DNA from: Entoloma clypeatum
Lineage: Eukaryota > Basidiomycota > Agaricomycetes > Agaricales > Entolomataceae
DNA: 64,000 bases
Direction: 5' to 3'
Assembly: GCA_963565915.1 (NCBI GenBank)
Contig: OY751485.1
Span: 310,001-374,000 of the forward strand
Each line of letters starts with the position of its first letter. The first letter of the stretch is position 1. The notes under the pieces are model-generated. The model made no database searches, had not been told where the DNA came from, and saw nothing but the letters and a program-made list of their open reading frames with translations. Positions 22,906 to 34,234 of this stretch are shown here, in pieces. A program made the position numbers and the translations under genes.

Positions 22906-23293
22906 TGTTATGCTTAACAAACCGTTCCAAGGTTCGGGCAGAGTATGCAGGAAGTGGAAAGGCGAAGAGCAAAGTGATTGCTAAATCTAAGGAATGTAGC
23001 TATGGTACATGGGGTTTATATAGTACTGGCTACGAGCGGTAGCGAGTGAGTCAGTAGCTGCGGAAGGCAGTGCGGATGAGTCAGTAACTGCGGAAAGGCA
23101 GTGCGAAGTGAGTCAGACAACTGCGGACTGAGTCATCCCTACTGCGGAGTGCGAGTCAGCGCGGGAGCGAAGTATACTAAAGGAGAATGGTAGAGTAAAG
23201 GTAAATGAATAAGCGGTCTGATGAGTCAAAGAAATAACAAAGGTACAATGCAAGGGAAAAGTGCGTAACATACAAACTGGTAAGTCCGTAACA
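22906..23293 (-). repeat. 5' LTR of Gypsy A
   Basis: 388 bp, minus strand TGTTACGG...CATAACA. It contains the TATATAAA box and self-priming donor. It differs from the left LTR mainly at C/T or G/A positions in CpG contexts. It cuts the host pseudogene directly at 23294. Confidence 0.92.
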
Positions 23294-25024
23294 GAGGGGA
23301 GAGATGAACTGAATCTGTAGAGACATGATTTAGAAAGGTATTAGCAAGATGATGGACTTACTTACAGCTAACTTAAAGCTTGGTTGTTGCTGTGGAATGA
23401 AGAATGCACCCAGAGCAAGTCGCATAAGGCGCTCAACCCGGAAAAGCGAATCTGTGGCTTGTGAAGACTGTCTAATTTTGTCACTGTACATATCATTTTG
23501 CGCATTAATGTTTGGAGGTCAAGGGGGATGGCCTACACCTCATAGGTAATGCGTGAAGCATGCAAGAAAGGTATCCTGCAATTCATCTGTAAATGAAGCA
23601 GGCAGTGAGATTGAAGCCTCCAAGTCGTCGCCTGAGTTGGGATTTAAGATTTTGATAAGCGAGATGATTTGCTGTGGTGACCAAACTTTTGAGTTGCTGA
23701 TAGATATAAGCATTTGTTTGGCCTGATCCCATGTCTCAAACATCTGTGCAGAAATGTTTTATCACATGAAATCGGAATTGATATATGGACACACCTCGGA
23801 AAATCTCATAGTCGGACCGACCTCAAGGTTGAAGCCATTTGCAAAGGCCTGTATTTCATAACTCTGATCTAACTCAATGTGGGTCGAAAATAGAACATTG
23901 AGATAAAGTTGTTCTGTCCACAATGCCCACTCTTGGCTATTACCGTCTCATATTTCTGCCACCTATCATAATTGTCAAGAATAGACAAGTATGGAGGAAA
24001 ACAGACTTACAGTTACATTGTCAAGATGATTGTACAGCAGAGTTGCACAAACTGACGGCGTGATCAGGTCAGATTCCCAATTGTTGCGTAGTCATACAGC
24101 AAGCTGTTCGGCAATGTCAGGGTCAAATTCAGCAATGAATTCTACAGGGAAAATCTGTTGCAAGGGTTGGAGGTCACGGAAGCCAAAGATTACAAGACCT
24201 ATAAGCCATGGTGAAATTCAGGGTGGGAGGGCCTTGAACCATGCAATATGCAGGGCACAGAGTGTCCCAAAAGTCTTGGCAGCGGCAAGCCGCGAGGCCA
24301 ATGCTAAGTGGTTGTTCCGTATGTTCCATGTGAGATAACCATTATCACCGAGCTGGCGCCAATATGATTCATTGTGAAAGCCATCTTCCAGGATCTTGGA
24401 AATAACGGCATGTGCAACACCAGTTCCAAGGCCAGGCCCGCTAAGAGGAACACTATTAGACAAGTAACAAATAAGCAGAGCGATGTACATGACAAAAAGA
24501 TGATGGCCACCAAGTTGGAGATATCCCAATCTCTGATGAAAACACCATCAGGATGAGCACAAGAGTTGCCTGAGTAGTGGGCAATGAGTTGGTTCAAAAG
24601 TGCGCGAGATGCAAGAACCTCCGAAGGTGCCCTAAGGGTAAGGGCGCTGACAGCTGCCTGATGATGAAGATGATGTTCCATGGACACAATACAATCTTCA
24701 GCACCAACTCTATCATGTGGAGTCGCATTTGGAAGATTAACAGATGTTGTATGTGAGGCTACCAGAGTCGAGCTAGATGATATGGATGAGGTCGAAGAGA
24801 TTGAGACAATAGTTGTCGATGTAAGCATGGTTGTTGAAGGCACAAATAATGGTAGTCCCAAAGAGGGAAGGGGTGATGGTCTATTGCTTGATGGTAATGA
24901 ATGTGTAAAGAGAAGAGAACTTGCAGGCATAACGTGAGCTGTGGAATCAGGTGTTGGAGAGTCTTGCCATGAAAATGGAGAAGTGAGTTGGCTTGTGGAA
25001 GGAAAAGAGCCAATTGATGATAGA
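23294..25024 (-). pseudogene. Decayed multi-exon host gene (possibly HECT-like), cut by Gypsy elements
   Basis: Read right to left: a Ser/Pro/Thr-rich region, a segment ending FIRDWDISN, an intron, GPGLGTGVAHAVISKILEDG... and further exons ending ...FRVERLMRLALGAFFIPQ. Following this frame meets five in-frame TGA codons (24218-24220, 24092-24094, 23948-23950, 23540-23542, 23519-23521) and no TAA or TAG. Each fits CGA changed to TGA. The C-terminal end is cut at 23294 by the Gypsy A LTR; the N-terminal end continues at 16741-16819. The layout recalls HECT-like proteins multiplied in Agaricomycetes, but I cannot confirm that. Confidence 0.6.
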
Positions 25025-25717
25025 TGTTACGGACTTACCGGTTTGTATGTTACGCACTTTTCCCTTGCATTGTACCTTCGTCATTTCTTTGACTCATCGG
25101 ACCGCTTATTCATTTACCTTTACTCTACCATTCTCCTTTAGTATACTTCGCTCCCGCGCTGACTTGCACTCCGCAGTCAACAGAGCAGGTGGAATGACTA
25201 TTGGCGGCCAGAGAAAGGATATTTTCCTTCTGAGCAGAGGAGATGGGGCACATGTTGAATTTGAAATATCCTGAGAGCATTTGGACTGCTTAAATACCTT
25301 CAGTCCAGGTCCAATCAAAGGTAGCATCACTATAGCAACTATTTGTCACTCATTGGTTGCTATAGAATCAGTGGAGCATCAGATTCTGATATTTCTGATA
25401 CCCCCTCAAATAATTGATTCAATGAGTTCCTGTTTTAAATTGATCATATCTCCATGGATACTGATCGGAATTACATATTTGTTTTTTTGTTGGATGGCCC
25501 TGGTCAGATGCTTCCTTCCATATACCAACATCCTGGTATTATTTATATTAGATACAAAGTTATTCAACAGATATTCAAAAAGTGTCAAATATTGAATCAA
25601 TTTTTTGAGTCACTGTACCATAGCTACATTCCTTAGATTTAGCAATCACTTTGCTCTTCACCTTTCCACTTCCTGCATACTCTGCCCGAACCTTGGAACG
25701 GTTTGTTAAGCATAACA
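25025..25717 (+). repeat. Variant 5' LTR of Gypsy B (left of the gap)
   Basis: 693 bp instead of 388. The first about 150 bases and the last about 100 bases match the Gypsy A LTR, including the self-priming donor near 25638. The middle of U3, with the TATA box, is replaced by about 445 bases of unrelated AT-rich sequence carrying a CTATAGCAAC...GTTGCTATAG inverted repeat. It is preceded by ATAGA (25020-25024), which pairs with TCTAT at 16815-16819. Confidence 0.8.
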
Positions 25718-25753
25718 AGTTGCTAAATCTCATTAGGTTCGCCCAGAGCGGAG

Positions 25754-25953
25754 NNNNNNNNNNNNNNNNNNNNNNNNNNNNNNNNNNNNNNNNNNNNNNN
25801 NNNNNNNNNNNNNNNNNNNNNNNNNNNNNNNNNNNNNNNNNNNNNNNNNNNNNNNNNNNNNNNNNNNNNNNNNNNNNNNNNNNNNNNNNNNNNNNNNNNN
25901 NNNNNNNNNNNNNNNNNNNNNNNNNNNNNNNNNNNNNNNNNNNNNNNNNNNNN
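25754..25953. other. Assembly gap (200 N)
   Basis: Exactly 200 N. The 2364 bases to its left (23390-25753) are repeated to its right (25954-28317), so the gap may be artificial. Confidence 0.99.
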
Positions 25954-27588
25954 CTGTGGAATGAAGAATGCACCCAGAGCAAGTCGCATAAGGCGCTCAA
26001 CCCGGAAAAGCGAATCTGTGGCTTGTGAAGACTGTCTAATTTTGTCACTGTACATATCATTTTGCGCATTAATGTTTGGAGGTCAAGGGGGATGGCCTAC
26101 ACCTCATAGGTAATGCGTGAAGCATGCAAGAAAGGTATCCTGCAATTCATCTGTAAATGAAGCAGGCAGTGAGATTGAAGCCTCCAAGTCGTCGCCTGAG
26201 TTGGGATTTAAGATTTTGATAAGCGAGATGATTTGCTGTGGTGACCAAACTTTTGAGTTGCTGATAGATATAAGCATTTGTTTGGCCTGATCCCATGTCT
26301 CAAACATCTGTGCAGAAATGTTTTATCACATGAAATCGGAATTGATATATGGACACACCTCGGAAAATCTCATAGTCGGACCGACCTCAAGGTTGAAGCC
26401 ATTTGCAAAGGCCTGTATTTCATAACTCTGATCTAACTCAATGTGGGTCGAAAATAGAACATTGAGATAAAGTTGTTCTGTCCACAATGCCCACTCTTGG
26501 CTATTACCGTCTCATATTTCTGCCACCTATCATAATTGTCAAGAATAGACAAGTATGGAGGAAAACAGACTTACAGTTACATTGTCAAGATGATTGTACA
26601 GCAGAGTTGCACAAACTGACGGCGTGATCAGGTCAGATTCCCAATTGTTGCGTAGTCATACAGCAAGCTGTTCGGCAATGTCAGGGTCAAATTCAGCAAT
26701 GAATTCTACAGGGAAAATCTGTTGCAAGGGTTGGAGGTCACGGAAGCCAAAGATTACAAGACCTATAAGCCATGGTGAAATTCAGGGTGGGAGGGCCTTG
26801 AACCATGCAATATGCAGGGCACAGAGTGTCCCAAAAGTCTTGGCAGCGGCAAGCCGCGAGGCCAATGCTAAGTGGTTGTTCCGTATGTTCCATGTGAGAT
26901 AACCATTATCACCGAGCTGGCGCCAATATGATTCATTGTGAAAGCCATCTTCCAGGATCTTGGAAATAACGGCATGTGCAACACCAGTTCCAAGGCCAGG
27001 CCCGCTAAGAGGAACACTATTAGACAAGTAACAAATAAGCAGAGCGATGTACATGACAAAAAGATGATGGCCACCAAGTTGGAGATATCCCAATCTCTGA
27101 TGAAAACACCATCAGGATGAGCACAAGAGTTGCCTGAGTAGTGGGCAATGAGTTGGTTCAAAAGTGCGCGAGATGCAAGAACCTCCGAAGGTGCCCTAAG
27201 GGTAAGGGCGCTGACAGCTGCCTGATGATGAAGATGATGTTCCATGGACACAATACAATCTTCAGCACCAACTCTATCATGTGGAGTCGCATTTGGAAGA
27301 TTAACAGATGTTGTATGTGAGGCTACCAGAGTCGAGCTAGATGATATGGATGAGGTCGAAGAGATTGAGACAATAGTTGTCGATGTAAGCATGGTTGTTG
27401 AAGGCACAAATAATGGTAGTCCCAAAGAGGGAAGGGGTGATGGTCTATTGCTTGATGGTAATGAATGTGTAAAGAGAAGAGAACTTGCAGGCATAACGTG
27501 AGCTGTGGAATCAGGTGTTGGAGAGTCTTGCCATGAAAATGGAGAAGTGAGTTGGCTTGTGGAAGGAAAAGAGCCAATTGATGATAGA
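25954..27588 (-). pseudogene. Repeated copy of the decayed host gene
   Basis: Identical to 23390-25024, with the same in-frame TGA codons. It is cut at the gap on its downstream side. It should not be counted as an independent gene until the gap is resolved. Confidence 0.6.
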
Positions 27589-28281
27589 TGTTACGGACTT
27601 ACCGGTTTGTATGTTACGCACTTTTCCCTTGCATTGTACCTTCGTCATTTCTTTGACTCATCGGACCGCTTATTCATTTACCTTTACTCTACCATTCTCC
27701 TTTAGTATACTTCGCTCCCGCGCTGACTTGCACTCCGCAGTCAACAGAGCAGGTGGAATGACTATTGGCGGCCAGAGAAAGGATATTTTCCTTCTGAGCA
27801 GAGGAGATGGGGCACATGTTGAATTTGAAATATCCTGAGAGCATTTGGACTGCTTAAATACCTTCAGTCCAGGTCCAATCAAAGGTAGCATCACTATAGC
27901 AACTATTTGTCACTCATTGGTTGCTATAGAATCAGTGGAGCATCAGATTCTGATATTTCTGATACCCCCTCAAATAATTGATTCAATGAGTTCCTGTTTT
28001 AAATTGATCATATCTCCATGGATACTGATCGGAATTACATATTTGTTTTTTTGTTGGATGGCCCTGGTCAGATGCTTCCTTCCATATACCAACATCCTGG
28101 TATTATTTATATTAGATACAAAGTTATTCAACAGATATTCAAAAAGTGTCAAATATTGAATCAATTTTTTGAGTCACTGTACCATAGCTACATTCCTTAG
28201 ATTTAGCAATCACTTTGCTCTTCACCTTTCCACTTCCTGCATACTCTGCCCGAACCTTGGAACGGTTTGTTAAGCATAACA
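27589..28281 (+). repeat. Variant 5' LTR of Gypsy B (right of the gap)
   Basis: Same 693-bp variant LTR as 25025-25717. It is followed by AG and then TTGCTAAATCT (28284-28294), the self-priming site. Confidence 0.8.
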
Positions 28282-29072
28282 AGTTGCTAAATCTCATTAG
28301 GTTCGCCCAGAGCGGAGAGAGCAACTACCAGACGAGTCAAGACGTCGCGCTTCTTTGAAGACTTCACCAGTAACCCATTCAGCACGCCAGAAGCCCGACA
28401 GGAGGAGCTAAGTCCTCGAGACAGTATCGATTTTACACTCATCCAGCAGTACATCGAATTGGAGATCCGTCGCATCCTACAGCAGGTGCTTGACGAAGAA
28501 CTAGACAATGACGAGCATCGCCCCCACGGCAAGATAGCAGAGAGCATCCATCTTGCTCGGCAACACCAGATCGCGTGTTACAACGCCCGACAGAACGAAC
28601 TCGAAAGCTTTCGCGTTCAAGAAGGACCTCAGACAGGTCAGATCACAGAGATCAGAGAGTTTATCGGTGTCCAGACAACTGTTATCAGAAGATTGATTAG
28701 GACGCTCACATCGAGACGTCCCAGAGCCACATCATCACGTCTTACTCGAAGCAGCAGATCTATGCCCACTTCACCATTGAAGAACAACAAACCGAATACA
28801 ACCGCTGGGCACGAAACGAGAGACTTGACCCCTTCTCGAGACCAACAGACGCACAGGAACAGAGATTCCTTAGAGATTTACAGAGGAAATACTCTGAACG
28901 TTTTGCCACCGATTCCGCCGATGAGTCCCCTGACGAATTTACTTTTGACTCTGCGCAGTCAGATATCGAACAGACGCCTAGAACAGGGACTCATTTTCAA
29001 TCCTTACCTGTATCCCGAACCCCATCTTCATCCCAACAACCCGACTCCTCTTCTCCTCCGCAGACTCTAAAC

Positions 29073-29939
29073 ATGGCAGAAGCTCCGGCTGTACAAACAA
29101 TGGATACATCCAAGATCATCAAGGATCCTGGGATGTTCAAGGACAGATACACCTTTGAGGAGTGGTGGAAAGCCACCAAACTATACATCAGGTTCCAAAA
29201 GAGCCTCACAGACGATCAGAAGATTCTTGCGGTGTTATCCCGCATGATGGAAGGGTCCGGCAGACACTGGGCCAGTAACAAGTTAGACGCTCTTGCCGTT
29301 GACAACGAGAACATCACCTGGCTAGGTTTTTCTGATGATATTGCCACACGATTCTCCATCACCAACAAGTCGGTCGCTGCCAAAGCGAGACTCGAAGTCC
29401 TGAAACAAGAGAAACGCACTGTTGATGAATTCTTGGATGAATTTGAAGAACTCTTGAAACTGTCAAACCTTGGCGAGGAAACTGGGAAATACATCCTAGA
29501 GAAGAACGTCAACCGCAGAATCTCTGAACAAGTGGCTAGCGATGGCAAGACGTACACCGATTATGCAAAGGAGATCCAAAACAAGGGACGACAGATGGAA
29601 GGACACCCACTGGTCATCCGAGGTGGCGGCGACATGCGCACCAGATCGGGTACCACTTATGGTGGTCAGGGCAAAGCCATGGAAATTGACAAAGCAGGAG
29701 TAGCCCGTTGCTACAACTGTCAACGCTTCGGTCATCTGGCTAAAGACTGTAGCGCTCCAAAGAAGAAAGATGGTCGCAAGTGTTTCAACTGTGACCAAGA
29801 AGGCCATATCGCGCGCAACTGCCGCAAGCCAAAGAAGAACTCCGGAAGGGTTAGGAAGGTGTCTGAGGAAGATGCCGAGAATGATGAAACCACAATCTTA
29901 GAAGCCGACGAGAAGGATTTTCCCGAAGGGTCCGATTAA
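29073..29939 (+). CDS. Gypsy B Gag with two zinc knuckles
   Basis: 288 residues, intact, with the same two CCHC knuckles as copy A (CYNCQRFGHLAKDC, CFNCDQEGHIARNC). The pol frame opens at 29888 in the -1 frame, 52 bases before the gag stop. The leader at 28320-29070 has the same frame switch and lack of ATG as copy A. Confidence 0.9.
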   Translation: MAEAPAVQTMDTSKIIKDPGMFKDRYTFEEWWKATKLYIRFQKSLTDDQKILAVLSRMMEGSGRHWASNKLDALAVDNENITWLGFSDDIATRFSITNKSVAAKARLEVLKQEKRTVDEFLDEFEELLKLSNLGEETGKYILEKNVNRRISEQVASDGKTYTDYAKEIQNKGRQMEGHPLVIRGGGDMRTRSGTTYGGQGKAMEIDKAGVARCYNCQRFGHLAKDCSAPKKKDGRKCFNCDQEGHIARNCRKPKKNSGRVRKVSEEDAENDETTILEADEKDFPEGSD

Positions 29940-29989
29940 ACGACGCTAAGTCGCGACCCTTATCTATTAAATGGACTTGCTTGCCTTGT

Positions 29990-32920
29990 ATGACTGCAGA
30001 CAATAGAACCTATGTCATCCCTGCCAAGCGAGCCGCTGCGTTGACTAAGATTGTGAAGGGAGATAAACCTCCGAAAAGACGAGAAATCAGGCTGTTAGCG
30101 CAGCTCAAAACACGACGAGGACCAAAGGTTATCCGACCTGAGGTTGACAGCGGATGTGAACGCACATGCATTCATCCCAGAATAGTACGCAAACAGAACC
30201 TCCCCACGCGAGGAATACCACCCATAGCAATTCTAAATGCGGATGGATCACCAAATCGACAACAGAAAGCGAGCCAACTTGCCGAAGTCAAACTAGATTT
30301 GGGAGCACATCAGGAAACCATGGAAGCAATGGTACTGGACATTGGGAGGACGGACATGCTCTTGGGACATGACTGGTTGGTGCACCACAACCCCACAATC
30401 AATTGGACAACCGGCGCGGTAACATTTAACCGGTGCCCAACAACATGTCGAACCAAACACTCGGATTTTAGGATTAACCTTAATGGTCGCAAACACCGGG
30501 TTCGCATGGTTGAGATGCGCAACAAAGATGCACCCAAAAAGTCGGATCAGAAATGGAAGCCTGGAGACCCTATTTTGGAAGCTGTCACTCCCACACCACC
30601 TCCCACAACCAAACGACCCTCATATGTTGAACGATTTGCTCATCTTTTCGAGAAAGAGAACTTTGACAAGATCCCAAAGGAGAGGGAATGGGACCATGGT
30701 ATCGAACTTACACCGGACGCACGAAAGGAACTAGGGGGAAATACATATCCTATGACGCAAAAGAAACAAGAAGAATTGGACGCATTCATTGACGAGGGTC
30801 TAGCAACAGGAAAGATCCGCCCGTCCAAATCCCCTTATGCCTCCCCTTGCTTCTTCATCAACAAAAAGGATGGCTCCAAACGATTGGTACAAGATTACCG
30901 CATGGTCAATAAATTCACGGTTAAAGACAAGTTCCCACTCCCACGAATATCCGATCTCTTGGACGTACTGAAAGATGCGGTCTACTTCAATAAAATGGAC
31001 ATCATGTGGGGCTATAACAATGTCCGGATCAAGGAGGGCGATGAATGGAAAGCTGCCTTCCTCACCAGTCGAGGATTGTTCGAACCATTGGTCATGTTTT
31101 TTGGTCTTTGCAACTCCCCGGGAATGTTCTCTCAAATGATGGCTAGTCTATTCCGGGACCAGATCTGCCGACGTATCTGTGTGATCTACATGGATGACAT
31201 CGTGGTTATCAGTAAAACCAAGGAAGAACTCGCGCGAAACACTGAAGAAATCCTACAGATCCTATCGGACAATGATTTGTTCCTAAAGGAGAAGAAGTGT
31301 TTATGGGAAGTAATGAAATGTCCTATATTGGGATATGTGGTTGGTGAGGGACGTGTTGAGATGGAAACTGAGAAGGTGGATACAATTCGAAACTGGCGAG
31401 CACCCACATCAAAAAAGGAAGTTCAGAAGTTCCTTGGATTTGCTAACTTCTATCGACAATTTATTGAAGGGTACTCAAACATCGCAAAACCTCTCACCGC
31501 GCTCACAGGCGGTACGGCATTTACTTGGGGACCAACAGAGCAGCAAGCTTTTGAAGGTCTCATACGGGCAATTACATCGGCACCGGTCTTGGCATTACCG
31601 AAACCAGAGGGACAGTTCAGGGTTGAAACCGATGCATCGGGCTATGCAATTGGAGCAGTACTCTCTCAGAAGCAAGATGACAAATGGCACCCCATCGCGT
31701 TCTTGTCGCGGACCATGTCCGCGGCCGAACAGAATTACGAGATATACGACAAGGAACTTCTGGCAGTCGTGGAAGCATTGAAAGATTGGAGACACTATCT
31801 GCTCGAAGCCAGGGAACGTTTTGAAATCTTGGCCGATCACAAGAACCTGGAATATTTCCGTCGTCCTCAGGACCTGAATCAACAACAGCGACGCTGGAAA
31901 ATGAAGTTACAAGACTATGACTTCGAATTACGGCATGTGCCCGGCAAGACCAATGTGAAAGCGGACATCCTGTCACGCTTACCCTGGTATGAAGCGGAAC
32001 TCGAACCACAGGACAGTGACCAAATGCTCAAGGAGGGACTATTCTTGAAACGGTTGGAATCAGAAGATGTGGTACAAATGGAGATGTTCACGGAGGAACA
32101 ATTCTTTGAAGGGGGTGAAACATCTGATTCCATCAAAATTGGAAACGTCACGACCATCGAAAATCCGTGGATTGCACGCATCAAGGGTTCAAACCGCATG
32201 GAGACAGAAGTAGCCCAGGGTCTAAAGAAGAATCCTCATTGGTATCAACAGGAAAACGGCATCACATATGCAGGCGAACGAGTCTATGTCCTGCCAGATC
32301 CACAATTACGACAAGAATTGATGTTTGAATCACACGATGCACCAGTGGCTGGACATCCAGGACAGTACCGGACACATGAACTCCTCACTCGCACCTACTG
32401 GTGGCCTACCATACTGCATGATGTGAAGAAGTACGTGAAGGGTTGCGACACTTGTCAACACAACAAGATTAACCGACAAAAGCGACATGCTCCGCTACAT
32501 CCCCATGCAGCACCAAGTCACCCATGGGAAGACATAGGAATCGACGTCGTGGGACCGATACCAGAATCTGATGGAAAAAACGCAATTCTGGTCATCATGG
32601 ATAGACACTCAAAGATGCTTCACCTCATTCCGACAACCGTGGAACTATCGGCTGAAGGATTAGCCAAGATCTATCGGGATCAGATATGGAAGCTTCATGG
32701 GATCCCCAAGAAGATCATCAGCAATAGGGGACCGCAGTTCGCCGCGAAGTTCATGGAGATACTCTGCCGCATGTTAGGGATCAAGAGAAGAACATCAGGC
32801 AACGAAGCACACCCCATTCTACCTCAACTACGGTTTACATCCGTGGAAGGGAGAACTCATGTTAGAAGATACCAATCTGAGGAGTTGTTGTTGGAAGATA
32901 ATGAAGTGGGGGTCTGTTAA
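29990..32920 (+). pseudogene. Gypsy B pol, integrase defective and truncated
   Basis: Protease (DSGC), RT (YMDDI), RNase H and integrase zinc finger are intact. The integrase shows the same Asp-to-Asn change (SNRGPQF) and the same deletion of the catalytic Glu region as copy A. After 32877 the frame runs into unrelated sequence and stops at 32920. Confidence 0.88.
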
Positions 32921-34234
32921 GAACTGATTGACAAAAATGTTGGAGCTACGTCGGACACATTGGAGGGTCGGAGGGTCGGAGTGCATGCAACGTAGGGGCA
33001 AGGACTTGGCTTCGACTTGTGTGTTGTGCCCTCGCTAATACGTCGGTGTCTGGCGATGACCGTTTGAGATGGCCATGGTCAACGAGGAAGATGGGGAGGG
33101 CAGGCACGTGGGAGGGAGATGATGGGGGGTGTAAGGGCAAGCCCCTAGAGGATTAGAGACCTTAGCAAGGAAGTCATTCCTTCTATCCTTGTTTCTTTCT
33201 GTTCCTCGACTCTGCCCATACAATGTCAAGACAATCCTCCTTTTTGTTGACTGCTCTCGCAACTCCATCACCCTCCTATAACCTCCGATGCTGCTCCGAT
33301 GCTGTTCCGATCTACTCCGAAATCTCTCCACCTGTTCCGACTCTCCTCCATCCACCCCCACTGGGTTCCAATGTTCCGAAGCCTTGTTCAGGATAGTTCC
33401 CTCTGATGGATTTCCATCCATCTTACTGTAAGGGCAACATCGCTTTCATTGGTTTCACTAACACCAAGGTCCATCTTACCCTCCGTATTCCTATATCCTG
33501 GTACCTCCATTGGAGCTCTGCACTCCTCCGATATAGCTCCGCACTTTTCCGACATAGCTCCGCACTTCCTGCACACTTGACACTGTCGTTTCTCCATCGG
33601 AGCTCCGCATTTCCCCATGCCCAGCGATACAGGCAATATCCCTTCCCTTCTCCTTTCTTCTCCCTTTCGCATTCTCTTTCCACCACCTCCGACGATTTCC
33701 GATGATCTCCGATGATTCCCAACATACCTCCGACCCTCCGGTTATTGGACTTCTAGATGTGGTGCGTTTATTACTTACACTTACTATACTTTACATTTTC
33801 CTTTCCAAACACCTCCGATGTATCTCTGATATTCCAACGGCCTGTTCTCCGCCCTTCGGTCTTTCAACATGACCTTATTACTTCAAGTCCATGCACGGTA
33901 CGATACATCACTTATATATTATCTCTTCAACCCCCATCTCCGACGTCCTCCGACCCGCTCCGCTTTTCGGAGCGGATATCTTATTTCAAATATTCCTACT
34001 ATTTCATATATTCTCGTTGCCATTCCGCTTCCATTTCCAATTCCCTTTTTCTATATATCTGCTTTGGTTGCAGGGGATTCCTTAGAGTTTTCTCTTTGGA
34101 TCTCCCTTGCAAGGTACGATATATTGTTGTTTAGTAGTCTTTAATCTAACCTTTGGATCTCCCTTGCAAGTCGTCCGACGTCGGAGTCACTTCGGAGCAC
34201 TTCAGAGTTGTTGGATCATAAGATCGCCCTTACA
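32878..34234 (+). other. TCCGA-rich block; possible 3' end and LTR of an unrelated LTR element
   Basis: Right after the Gypsy B truncation a purine tract (AAGTGGGGGTC) precedes TGTTAAGAACTG at 32915, like a polypurine tract and LTR start. If so, the LTR could end at CCCTTACA (34234), about 1.3 kb. The interior is dense in CTCCGA pentamers, especially 33240-33740 and 33940-33970, with TCGGA at 32950-32990. There are no second LTR and no target duplication, so the assignment is tentative. No gene was seen. Confidence 0.35.

Larger units (their letters stand above)
16820..23293 (-). mobile_element. Gypsy A: chromodomain Ty3/Gypsy LTR element
   Basis: 6474 bp on the minus strand with 388-bp LTRs at both ends. 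It holds a decayed gag leader, gag with two CCHC knuckles, a pol ORF with protease, RT, RNase H and integrase, a C-terminal chromodomain and an extra ORF before the 3' LTR. Priming signals are of the Tf1/sushi self-priming type. The five bases outside the two LTRs do not match (TCTAT on the left, GAGGG on the right), so these two LTRs do not come from one insertion. The integrase has lost catalytic residues. Confidence 0.93.
25954..28317. repeat. Second copy of the 2364-bp segment flanking the gap
   Basis: Colinear with 23390-25753 at a constant offset of 2564 with no difference noticed: all open frames inside are identical in both copies. It contains the same pseudogene and variant LTR. The most likely cause is two contigs with an overlapping end placed on either side of an arbitrary gap. 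Confidence 0.9.
27589..32877 (+). mobile_element. Gypsy B: inverted, 3'-truncated second chromovirus
   Basis: Plus-strand copy of Gypsy A: variant 5' LTR (27589-28281), self-priming site (28284-28294), decayed gag leader, gag and pol. Proteins are almost identical to copy A; one Gly/Arg difference in Gag was noticed. Homology ends at 32877 inside the integrase, so the chromodomain, extra ORF and 3' LTR are missing. It shares copy A's integrase defects. Confidence 0.9.

Noticed and set aside
29900..29939. Canonical -1 slippery heptamer for gag-pol in Gypsy B
   Set aside because: The frames overlap as needed, but no X-XXY-YYZ heptamer is in phase; the nearest run (TTTTCCC) does not fit.
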